Shown here: positions 15,005 through 21,160 of the stretch, piece after piece
Layout: each line of letters opens with the position of its first letter
Numbering within the stretch: the first letter of the stretch is position 1
From: a bacterium
Lineage (GTDB): Bacteria > UBA10199 > DSSB01
Reading direction: 5' to 3'
DNA: 24,712 nt
Assembly (NCBI GenBank): GCA_030426445.1
Contig: JAUHYS010000003.1
Location: 1 to 24,712 of the forward strand
Program-made: the position numbers and the translations under genes
Notes under the pieces: model-generated
Databases searched by the model: none
Seen by the model: the letters and a program-made list of their open reading frames with translations, nothing else
What the model was told of the DNA's origin: nothing

Positions 15005-15072
15005 AGTTTTCTCTATTAAGCAGTTTTTGTTAAAGCGGGCAAGAGCTTTTAACGTTTTAATTTATATTTAGG

Positions 15073-15100
15073 TTTACATCATTTATCTGGACTTTATAAA
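15073..15100 (+). promoter_or_regulatory. Candidate sigma-70 promoter for the exported protein-pyrR-pyrB-pyrC run
   Basis: TTTACA (15073-15078), 16-nt spacer, TATAAA (15095-15100). The match is good for both boxes. The expected start near 15107 would give a leader of about 44 nt to the ATG at 15151. No other promoter of this quality was found before pyrR, so the pyr genes may depend on it. Confidence 0.45.
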
Positions 15101-15150
15101 AACTCATGGCAAAATGATTGCATAAAAAATATCTAAAAAAGAGGTTTATC

Positions 15151-15600
15151 ATGTTGAAATTAAACAAAAAGTACTTAGCTTTTTTATGTTTCATTCTATT
15201 CAATCCTTTTTATGCGCATGCCTTTGAAATGGGAGACCCCGAACTTATTTATGAAGGCCCTAGTGGTTGGCAAAGTATTAAATATGCTTGCACAGGAGTC
15301 GGAGAGTCTCGCCAAGACCCACGATGGGAAAAATATCCTCTTAAATTGACCTTTACGGCTTCGGGTACAGCTTATATCTCGAGTGTAGAAGTTAAGATAA
15401 AAGATCAAAAGGGTGACTTAGCTTTTGAAGCCAAATGCAACTCGCCCTGGTTGGTGGTCAACTTGAAACCGGGCTCCTATCGTGTCGAGGCGACTGCTTT
15501 AGAAAAATATCCTCAAAAAGCGAGCTTTAAAATAAATTCGGGCTCTCAAACCAGTCAAGTGATTCGGTTTCCAGAAATTAAATCGGGGAGCCGTGAATAG
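15151..15600 (+). CDS. Exported beta-rich protein of unknown function
   Basis: A 149-residue protein. The ATG at 15151 is chosen because AGAGGT lies 7 nt upstream; an in-frame TTG at 15118 has no binding site and would add a charged extension before the signal peptide. Residues 1-24 are a Sec signal peptide with a likely signal peptidase I site after YAHA. The mature part is rich in beta strands: TFTASGTAYISSVEVKIKD, SPWLVVNLKPGSYRVEATAL and QKASFKINSG. The LKPGSYRVEA pattern is typical of carboxypeptidase-regulatory-like or PEGA-like Ig folds, so the protein is probably a small periplasmic Ig-fold protein. Two Cys residues in the mature part could form a disulphide. It is 40 nt upstream of pyrR and may share its transcript, although its role has no evident link to pyrimidines. 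Confidence 0.75.
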   Translation: MLKLNKKYLAFLCFILFNPFYAHAFEMGDPELIYEGPSGWQSIKYACTGVGESRQDPRWEKYPLKLTFTASGTAYISSVEVKIKDQKGDLAFEAKCNSPWLVVNLKPGSYRVEATALEKYPQKASFKINSGSQTSQVIRFPEIKSGSRE

Positions 15601-15640
15601 TTCTGGAAAATAATTTGACATATTGTTAGCCTCAAAAAAC

Positions 15641-16174
15641 ATGAAAAAAAGTCGCCAAATCTTAAATGAACAAGAGCTTCAAGCCCTGTTGCAAAAGCTG
15701 GCCGCAGAGATTTCCGAAACAGAAAAAACACAAGGGCCCTTTCATTTAGTGGGCATTCACCGTCGTGGGGTGATTTTAGCAAAGAGGTTGTTAAGTTTAT
15801 TGGAAGGCCCAAAGAGAAAGCTGGGTTCACTCGATATCAATCTCTATCGAGATGATTTTGCGCAAAGTTCCACCATGCCCGTTTTGCGTGAAACAAAAAT
15901 TGATTTTCCAGTGGAGAAATCTCGGATTTTACTCATTGATGATGTTTTATTTACGGGTCGCACCATTCGCTCTGCGCTCAATGCTATGATGGACTTAGGG
16001 CGCCCCCAAAAAGTCGATTTATTAGTATTAGTTGATCGAGGTGGACGCGAGTTACCTATTCAAGCGGATTTGGTTGGCCTTAAGTTAGAGGTGAGCGATA
16101 CCGAAAACGTGGCCGTTCGACTCAAAGAAATCGACAAAGAAGAGGGTGTTTGGCTGCTAGGAGGGAATACCTAA
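15641..16174 (+). CDS. pyrR: PyrR, pyrimidine regulatory protein / uracil phosphoribosyltransferase
   Basis: A 177-residue type I phosphoribosyltransferase. In Bacillus, PyrR binds pyr mRNA with UMP to cause attenuation and also makes UMP from uracil and PRPP. The PRPP-binding motif is ILLIDDVLFTGRTIRSAL (residues about 95-112), with the family stretches FHLVGIHRRGVILAKRL, LDINLYRDDF and VLVDRGGRELPIQADLVG also present. The ATG at 15641 matches the usual PyrR start; an in-frame TTG at 15623 is possible. Neither has a clear ribosome binding site, so translation may be coupled to the gene upstream. Its stop overlaps the pyrB start by one base (TAATG), tying the two together. No PyrR-binding RNA stem-loop or attenuator could be recognised before it, so regulation by RNA binding is not shown here. 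Confidence 0.92.
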   Translation: MKKSRQILNEQELQALLQKLAAEISETEKTQGPFHLVGIHRRGVILAKRLLSLLEGPKRKLGSLDINLYRDDFAQSSTMPVLRETKIDFPVEKSRILLIDDVLFTGRTIRSALNAMMDLGRPQKVDLLVLVDRGGRELPIQADLVGLKLEVSDTENVAVRLKEIDKEEGVWLLGGNT

Positions 16175-17100
16175 TGGCTTTTGATTTTCCTCATATTTTA
16201 AGTATGTCCAATCTTTCGCGCGAAGCTATGGAATTTATTTTTGAGACCACAGATCGCTTCCGTGAAATTGCAGGTCGGCCCATTAAAAAAGTTCCGGCCT
16301 TACGCGGCAAAACCGTCATCAATCTTTTTTTCGAAAACTCCACCCGAACTCGAACCAGTTTTGAGATTGCCGGAAAACGCCTTTCTGCGGATGTAATTAA
16401 TATTTCCAAGAGCGCCTCTTCGGCTTCAAAAGGTGAGAGTTTAGTGGACACAGCAAAAAATTTAGAGGCCATGTCTCCGGATATTTTGGTGGTGCGTCAT
16501 GGGTCAGCGGGGGCGCCTTTACTCCTAAGTAAAATGTTAAAAGCGCGCATTATCAATGCTGGAGATGGAGCGCATGAGCATCCCACGCAGGCCTTGCTGG
16601 ATTTGCTGACCATTCGTGACCATAAAAAAAATATTGCTGGTTTACATGTTGCGATTGTTGGGGACATTGCGCATTCTCGAGTTGCACGTTCTAATATGAT
16701 TGCACTCCGGACCTTTGGGGCTAAAGTGACAGTCGTGGGGCCTAAAAGTCTTATTCCACAAGAAATAAAAAGCTTTGGAGTGGGGGTCTCTTATGATTTA
16801 GCCAAGTGCATTGACCAATTTGATGTCATCATGATGTTACGTATTCAAAATGAGCGCTTAGGGCTGACGCCTTTTCCTAGCCTGCGCGAGTACTCTAATT
16901 TTTATGGTCTTAATTTAAATTTACTCAAATGCGCTAAACCCGATGTGGTCATTATGCACCCGGGACCCGTTAACCGCGGTGTCGAGGTCGCTCCGGAAGT
17001 CGCCGATGCGCCTTACTCATTAATTTTAGATCAAGTTAAAAACGGAGTGGCCGTAAGAATGGCTCTATTATATTTGTTGGGCGGAGGAGAAAATCTTTAA
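16174..17100 (+). CDS. pyrB: Aspartate carbamoyltransferase catalytic subunit
   Basis: A 308-residue enzyme that joins carbamoyl phosphate and aspartate, the first committed step of pyrimidine synthesis. The start ATG overlaps the pyrR stop and has an ideal AGGAGGG at 16159-16165; longer in-frame versions beginning inside pyrR are unlikely. Motifs: carbamoyl-phosphate loop NSTRTRTSFE (residues about 53-62), HEHPTQALLDL, MMLRIQNERL and HPGPVNRGVE. Full length for the catalytic chain (E. coli 310). No regulatory-chain gene pyrI is nearby; with pyrC directly downstream this resembles organisms where PyrB forms a complex with a type I dihydroorotase. Allosteric CTP control of the E. coli kind is therefore not expected. 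Confidence 0.97.
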   Translation: MAFDFPHILSMSNLSREAMEFIFETTDRFREIAGRPIKKVPALRGKTVINLFFENSTRTRTSFEIAGKRLSADVINISKSASSASKGESLVDTAKNLEAMSPDILVVRHGSAGAPLLLSKMLKARIINAGDGAHEHPTQALLDLLTIRDHKKNIAGLHVAIVGDIAHSRVARSNMIALRTFGAKVTVVGPKSLIPQEIKSFGVGVSYDLAKCIDQFDVIMMLRIQNERLGLTPFPSLREYSNFYGLNLNLLKCAKPDVVIMHPGPVNRGVEVAPEVADAPYSLILDQVKNGVAVRMALLYLLGGGENL

Positions 17101-17103
17101 AAT

Positions 17104-18384
17104 ATGAATCACTACTTAATAAAAAATGTCAGAATTTTCGACCCGGAGAATCACTTAGATCAAGTGGGAGATTTAAGAATAAGCGATGGAGTGATTGCAG
17201 AAATCGGTCAAAATTTAAATGCAAACTCTAAAGAAACTCAAATCGATGGCCAAGATAAAATTCTTTTTCCTGGGTTTGTTGATCTTCATACGCATCTGCG
17301 TGAGCCCGGCTTCGAATACAAAGAAAGCATTGCAACCGGCACGCAAGCCGCGGCTGCTGGAGGCTTTACCACGATTTGCTGCATGGCCAATACCGAGCCC
17401 GTCAACGACAATGCAGCGATCACGCGTTATATTTTAGAAAAAGCACAAGCCGCAGCGGCCATCGAAGTCTGGCCGATTGGTGCGATCACTCAGGGTTTAG
17501 CCGGAGAAAAACTCGCCGAGATTGGTGAAATGAAATCAGCGGGCTGTGTGGGGATTTCGGACGATGGAATGACTGTGATGAATTCTGAGTTGATGCGCAT
17601 GGGCATGGACTACGCCAAGGGTTTTGAGATTCCCGTGATTACGCATTCTATCGATGCCAATTTAAGTCGTAACGGGTCCATGCACGAGGGGCAAGTCAGT
17701 TGCGAGTTGGGTCTCAAGGGGGTACCTGCCGAAGCCGAGGACATCATTGTCGCGCGTGATATTTATTTAAGCCAACTGACAGGTTGTCATTTACATGTGG
17801 CCCATGTTTCTACTGCAGGCAGTGTCGAACTCATCCGTCAAGCCAAACAAAAAGGTCTTGTTGTCACGGGCGAAGCGGCCCCGCATCATTTTACTTTAAC
17901 GGACGAAGCTTGCCGTGAATATGCAACTCATGCCAAGATGTGTCCTCCTTTGCGTAGCGAAGAGCACCGCCAAGCCGTTATTGCTGGGCTCAGCGATGGC
18001 ACCCTGGATGTCATTGCCACCGACCATGCTCCACATGCAACTATAGATAAAGAAATCGAATTTGACAAAGCGGCTTTCGGAATCACGGGTTTAGAAACTG
18101 CCTTTGCCTTAAGCTATGCTTTAGTTTTAGAAAAAAAACTTTCTTTAGCTGATTTGCTTAAAAAGCTCACGGTGAACCCCTTAAAAGTTTTAGCAAAGAA
18201 ATACATGGGTATCCAAAAATCTGCACCGGCTAATTTAGCTTTAGTGGACTTGAACAAACAGTGGAAATACCAAGTCTCCGAGAGTTTTTCCAAAAGTCGC
18301 AATAGCCCTTTTGATGGATGGGATTTACAAGGACAGGTTTTGATGACTTGGTATCAAGGAAAGCGAGTTTTTGATAGGGAGTAA
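17104..18384 (+). CDS. pyrC: Dihydroorotase, type I
   Basis: A 426-residue zinc amidohydrolase that closes carbamoyl aspartate to dihydroorotate. Metal-site residues visible: His62 and His64 in DLHTHLREPG, Asp153 in ISDDGMTV, His234 (or His231) in HLHVAHVS, and Asp307 in ATDHAPH. The Asp at 153 rather than a carbamylated Lys is the mark of type I enzymes as in Aquifex and Bacillus, which in Aquifex depend on complex formation with PyrB. The start is 3 nt after the pyrB stop, with GGAGGAGA 13 nt upstream. Family length is normal. It is the last pyr gene before the two toxin-antitoxin modules; no strong terminator follows it, so transcription could continue into them. Confidence 0.96.
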   Translation: MNHYLIKNVRIFDPENHLDQVGDLRISDGVIAEIGQNLNANSKETQIDGQDKILFPGFVDLHTHLREPGFEYKESIATGTQAAAAGGFTTICCMANTEPVNDNAAITRYILEKAQAAAAIEVWPIGAITQGLAGEKLAEIGEMKSAGCVGISDDGMTVMNSELMRMGMDYAKGFEIPVITHSIDANLSRNGSMHEGQVSCELGLKGVPAEAEDIIVARDIYLSQLTGCHLHVAHVSTAGSVELIRQAKQKGLVVTGEAAPHHFTLTDEACREYATHAKMCPPLRSEEHRQAVIAGLSDGTLDVIATDHAPHATIDKEIEFDKAAFGITGLETAFALSYALVLEKKLSLADLLKKLTVNPLKVLAKKYMGIQKSAPANLALVDLNKQWKYQVSESFSKSRNSPFDGWDLQGQVLMTWYQGKRVFDRE

Positions 18385-18422
18385 ACCTTTAAAAAATGGG
18401 CTTTTTTAGCAGGAAGCAGACC

Positions 18423-18462
18423 TTGACACTCAATTTATAAGCTGTAATATATATTATTACAG
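18423..18462 (+). promoter_or_regulatory. Promoter and overlapping palindromic operator of the first toxin-antitoxin module
   Basis: TTGACA (18423-18428), 16-nt spacer and TAATAT (18445-18450). Over the -10 lies a perfect inverted repeat CTGTAATA-TATAT-TATTACAG (18442-18462). Its position is what is expected of an autorepressor site for a ribbon-helix-helix antitoxin. The 12 nt CAGACCTTGACA around the -35 (18417-18428) recur exactly at the second module (19166-19177). Confidence 0.65.
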
Positions 18463-18499
18463 GGCTTGTTTTTAATATGAATTATGAGGAAAAATGTAA

Positions 18500-18718
18500 A
18501 TGAGAAGCACGATTACCATCAGTCTTCCTGAAAAAATGAGGAAAGAGCTTGATAAAACTTCCGAAAAAACAGGAATTCCTCGAAGTGCAGTCATCCAGCA
18601 ATCCTTAAGAGATTATTTTTTTCTGCGTAAGTTTAGAAGCTTACGTAAGTCTATGATGACAAAGGCCTCTGCTCAAGGTATCTTTACAGACGAAGATGTC
18701 TTTGATCAAATTTCATGA
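18500..18718 (+). CDS. Ribbon-helix-helix (CopG/VapB-like) antitoxin
   Basis: A 72-residue antitoxin. Residues 2-45 form the ribbon-helix-helix DNA-binding fold: beta strand RSTITISLPEKM, helix RKELDKTSEKT, turn GIPRS, helix AVIQQSLRDYFFLR. The C-terminal 25 residues (MTKASAQGIFTDEDVFDQIS) are the likely toxin-wrapping tail. GAGGA lies 10 nt before the ATG. The stop overlaps the next start (ATGA, 18715-18718), giving the translational coupling typical of toxin-antitoxin pairs. It should repress its own promoter at the palindrome 18442-18462. Such an antitoxin is degraded under stress in the known systems, freeing the toxin. Confidence 0.88.
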   Translation: MRSTITISLPEKMRKELDKTSEKTGIPRSAVIQQSLRDYFFLRKFRSLRKSMMTKASAQGIFTDEDVFDQIS

Positions 18719-19122
18719 AAATTATTTTGGATACCAATGTTTTGATTGCGGCATTTATTAGCCGAGGCAATTGTCACGAAGTCTTTGAATATTGTGCTCT
18801 CAACCACCAGATCATTCTTTCAAAATTTATTATACAAGAATTTACTTCTAAATTGGCCACAAAGTTTAAATTTCATAAAAAAGAAATCAACCAAGCGCTT
18901 CAGATTCTACGTTCAAGATCTAAAATTAAAAAAGAGAAGCCTTTTTCTCAACCCGTATGTCGCGATAAAGACGATGACCACATTTTAGCTTTGCTAAACA
19001 ATGCTCAAGTTGATGCCGTGGTCACTGGAGATCAAGACTTGCTTTGTCTAAAGTTCTTTCAGGAGATTCCGGTGATTTCTCCCACTGAATTTTGGAAATT
19101 TGAAAAAGAGTTTAAGGCCTAG
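18715..19122 (+). CDS. PIN-domain toxin (VapC-like ribonuclease), first module
   Basis: A 135-residue PIN-domain protein of the putative PIN-family toxin group (COG1569 style). The acidic metal-binding residues are in place: Asp6 in ILDTNVLIAAF, Glu42 in IIQEFTSKL, Asp85-Asp87 in CRDKDDDHILAL, and Asp105/Asp108 in VVTGDQDLL. Known VapC toxins cut tRNA or rRNA in an Mg-dependent manner; the target here is unknown. It overlaps the antitoxin by 4 nt and has no binding site of its own. The gene is intact with a full-length domain. A weak hairpin (19119-19161) overlaps its stop codon. Confidence 0.88.
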   Translation: MKIILDTNVLIAAFISRGNCHEVFEYCALNHQIILSKFIIQEFTSKLATKFKFHKKEINQALQILRSRSKIKKEKPFSQPVCRDKDDDHILALLNNAQVDAVVTGDQDLLCLKFFQEIPVISPTEFWKFEKEFKA

Positions 19123-19161
19123 ATTGAAAAAAATCTTAATCAAAGATTAAGCTCAATTTAG
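19119..19161. repeat. Hairpin overlapping the first toxin's stop codon
   Basis: An inner perfect stem CTTAATC-AAA-GATTAAG (19135-19151) lies inside an outer pair CTAGATTG (19119-19126) and CAATTTAG (19154-19161) with one mismatch. No T-run follows, so it is a weak terminator at best; it could also protect the 3' end of the transcript. Confidence 0.45.
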
Positions 19162-19171
19162 GTAACAGACC

Positions 19172-19212
19172 TTGACAAGTCGTTTTATAAAAGTATACTC
19201 ATGGGTATGAGT
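19172..19212 (+). promoter_or_regulatory. Promoter and operator of the second toxin-antitoxin module; transcript may be leaderless
   Basis: TTGACA (19172-19177), 16-nt spacer, TATACT (19194-19199): near-consensus. The expected transcription start, about 7 nt after the -10, falls at about 19206, next to the ATG at 19207. ACTCAT-GGGT-ATGAGT (19197-19212) is an inverted repeat across the -10 end and the start codon, a likely operator. Confidence 0.6.
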
Positions 19213-19440
19213 GTGCGTATGCAAATTATCTTGGACCCTTTTGAGTTAGAACAATTTCGTAAGGCTGCAATTCGCGAAAAAAAAACGCTTTCAGAGTGGG
19301 TAAGAACAACTCTACGTCGCCAAACTAAAAAGAACCCCGCTCCCTCCACTGAGGACCCTATTGAGGTCTTCCGTGGTCTCGAACTTCCTTCTCCCCCCAT
19401 CGAGAAAATGCTCCAAGAAATTGAAAAAGGTCGTCAGTGA
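19207..19440 (+). CDS. Small antitoxin, ribbon-helix-helix-like, second module
   Basis: A 77-residue protein. Start candidates are ATG at 19201 and 19207; 19207 is preferred because the promoter is so close that the mRNA would begin near it. No ribosome binding site is visible, consistent with leaderless translation. Residues about 4-45 (VRMQIILDPFELEQFRKAAI, KKTLSEWVRTTLRRQTKK) look like a ribbon-helix-helix fold with a short strand and two helices. The C-terminal part is Pro/Glu-rich (PIEVFRGLELPSPPIEKMLQ) and probably wraps the toxin. Its stop overlaps the toxin start (GTGA). It has no close resemblance to the antitoxin of the first module beyond the fold. Confidence 0.82.
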   Translation: MSVRMQIILDPFELEQFRKAAIREKKTLSEWVRTTLRRQTKKNPAPSTEDPIEVFRGLELPSPPIEKMLQEIEKGRQ

Positions 19441-19847
19441 TTTTTATTGATTCTAACATACCAATGTATGCTGCAGGCAAATCATCTCCTCAAAAAAGCG
19501 CATCGATAAAATTTTTAGCTAAGGTTCGTGATGCTAAAGTAATGGCTTTTTCTTCTGTTGAGGTCTTGCAAGAAATTCTTCATCGTTATCATGCCATAAA
19601 AAGATTAACAGAAGGTTTTATGGTTTTTGAAAGCTTCCTTGCTCTGCCTATCAAGTTCTTCGATGTTACGCTTGAAGACGTGAAATTTGCTAAAGATTTT
19701 TTGGAAGACTCCCTAAGCGCTCTTTCTTCTCGAGATTCCTTGCATCTCGCTGTGATGCGGCGAAAGAAAATTAAAAAAATAGTTACCTACGATCAGGGCT
19801 TCCTGGGGGTTCCTCACTTAACTGTTTTGCTCCCTCATCAGGTGTAA
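19437..19847 (+). CDS. PIN-domain toxin (VapC-like ribonuclease), second module
   Basis: A 136-residue PIN-domain protein starting with GTG inside the antitoxin stop (GTGA overlap at 19437-19440). Acidic residues of the active site: Asp5 in FIDSNIPMYA, Glu46 in EVLQEILHRYH, Asp100 in SSRDSLHLAVM and Asp119 in IVTYDQGFLG. The motif order is that of VapC ribonucleases. It differs strongly from the first module's toxin, so the two pairs were probably acquired separately rather than by tandem duplication. It ends 171 nt before carA; a gap with only weak promoter-like sequence follows. Confidence 0.87.
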   Translation: MIFIDSNIPMYAAGKSSPQKSASIKFLAKVRDAKVMAFSSVEVLQEILHRYHAIKRLTEGFMVFESFLALPIKFFDVTLEDVKFAKDFLEDSLSALSSRDSLHLAVMRRKKIKKIVTYDQGFLGVPHLTVLLPHQV

Positions 19848-20018
19848 AACCCTAGTCTGAAATCAAAACTCAAAAGCCCTATTTTACCCGCCACAGAGTG
19901 CTTACAAACGGGAATAAATTTTCTTTAATAAAATATTCTTTGCCAAATCCATGATGAATGTATTAACCCCTGAACGATTCTTTATTAAAGTATTATCGAT
20001 CAGGAGTCTGAAAACATC
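19848..20018 (+). other. Gap before carA with weak promoter-like sequence
   Basis: TTGCCA (19940-19945) and TATTAA (19961-19966) stand 15 nt apart, a poor spacing. No PyrR-binding loop, attenuator hairpin or arginine-type operator could be recognised. carA has AGGAG (20003-20007) 11 nt before its ATG. A separate car promoter is expected here because the toxin-antitoxin pairs separate carA from the pyr genes. Confidence 0.3.
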
Positions 20019-21155
20019 ATGACAAAAAAAAATAAAGCCCTATTAGTTTTACAGGACGGAACGGTATTTGAAGGCCGCAGCTTCGGTTATTCTGGAGAAA
20101 GCTCGGGCGAAGTGGTGTTTAATACCTCTTTGACAGGCTATCAAGAAATCCTCACCGATCCTTCTTATTGTGGTCAAATCGTTACCATGACCTATCCTAT
20201 GATTGGCAATTACGGTATTAATGCCGACGATGTGGAGTCGGATAAAGCTCAGGTAGCGGGTTTCATCATCAAGGAATATTCCGACACTTACAGTAATTTT
20301 CGCGCAGAGATGTCTCTGGCAGATTATCTGATTCAAAACAAAATTGTCGCTATGGAAGGCTTGGATACGCGTGCCTTGGTGAGGCACATTCGCGTGCAAG
20401 GGGCCATGCCTGGGGTGATTTCTACCACAGACCTGGATGTCAAACGCCTAAAAAAGCGTGCTCAGAATCTGTCTTCTCTTCATGGCGTCGATTTGGTGAA
20501 GGAAGTTACCTGTAGCAAACCCTATACCTGGAAAAAGGGGACTTTTCGTCCTAGTTGGGTGAGCAAAAAGAAATCAGATAAAAAAATAACACCCAAGCGG
20601 GTGATTGCCTATGACTTTGGGGTGAAGAAAAACATTTTACGTAATTTGGTGGACCTCAATTGCGAGGTGAAAGTGGTGCCGGCGACCACTCCAGCCAAAA
20701 AGATTTTAGAGGAAGCCCCGGATGGCGTGTTTTTAAGCAATGGCCCTGGAGACCCCTCTGCAGTCGACTATGCAATCAAAAATGTCAAAGAGTTGGTCGG
20801 AAAAGTGCCTATTTTTGGAATCTGTTTAGGTCATCAAATTTTGGGCCTGGCTCGAGGGGCGGAGACTTTCAAACTTAAATTTGGTCACCGGGGAGGCAAT
20901 CAACCTGTTAAAAATCTGGAGACTGGAAAAGTTGAGATCACAGCTCAAAATCATGGTTTTGCCATTACCGAAGATTCGCTCGACTTGGCAGGTCAACTGA
21001 CGCATTTGCATCTCAATGACCAAACTGTGGCAGGTTTTGCGGACCCTAAAAAGAAACTCTTTGGGGTGCAATACCACCCCGAGGCCTCGCCAGGGCCTCA
21101 TGATTCGCATTACCTCTTTAAAAAATTTAGAAACATGATGGATAACAAGGAATAA
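20019..21155 (+). CDS. carA: Carbamoyl-phosphate synthase small subunit (glutaminase)
   Basis: A 378-residue subunit that splits glutamine and feeds ammonia to CarB, which makes carbamoyl phosphate for pyrimidines and arginine. The N-terminal CarA domain is at residues about 5-150 (DGTVFEGRSFGY, NTSLTGYQEILTDPSY, GLDTRALVRHIR). The class I glutamine amidotransferase domain is at residues about 190-375 with nucleophile Cys269 in FGICLGHQ and His353/Glu355 in QYHPEASPG. These positions are the same as in the E. coli enzyme. SNGPGDP and the RGGNQPV loop are also present. It is 5 nt upstream of carB and co-transcribed with it. Start supported by AGGAG upstream. Confidence 0.97.
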   Translation: MTKKNKALLVLQDGTVFEGRSFGYSGESSGEVVFNTSLTGYQEILTDPSYCGQIVTMTYPMIGNYGINADDVESDKAQVAGFIIKEYSDTYSNFRAEMSLADYLIQNKIVAMEGLDTRALVRHIRVQGAMPGVISTTDLDVKRLKKRAQNLSSLHGVDLVKEVTCSKPYTWKKGTFRPSWVSKKKSDKKITPKRVIAYDFGVKKNILRNLVDLNCEVKVVPATTPAKKILEEAPDGVFLSNGPGDPSAVDYAIKNVKELVGKVPIFGICLGHQILGLARGAETFKLKFGHRGGNQPVKNLETGKVEITAQNHGFAITEDSLDLAGQLTHLHLNDQTVAGFADPKKKLFGVQYHPEASPGPHDSHYLFKKFRNMMDNKE

Positions 21156-21160
21156 AATTC

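Noticed and set aside
15615..15643. TTGACA at 15615 just before pyrR as a possible -35
   Set aside because: No -10 box at any acceptable distance; the 17-nt position reads AACATG at the start codon itself.
18388..18412. AAAAAA-TGGGC-TTTTTT after pyrC as a terminator
   Set aside because: The stem would be only A-T pairs; stability is too low to call a terminator.
18500..19847. The two toxin-antitoxin pairs as a CRISPR, integron or phage remnant
   Set aside because: No repeats-spacers, integrase, attachment-site duplication or phage gene is visible around them.
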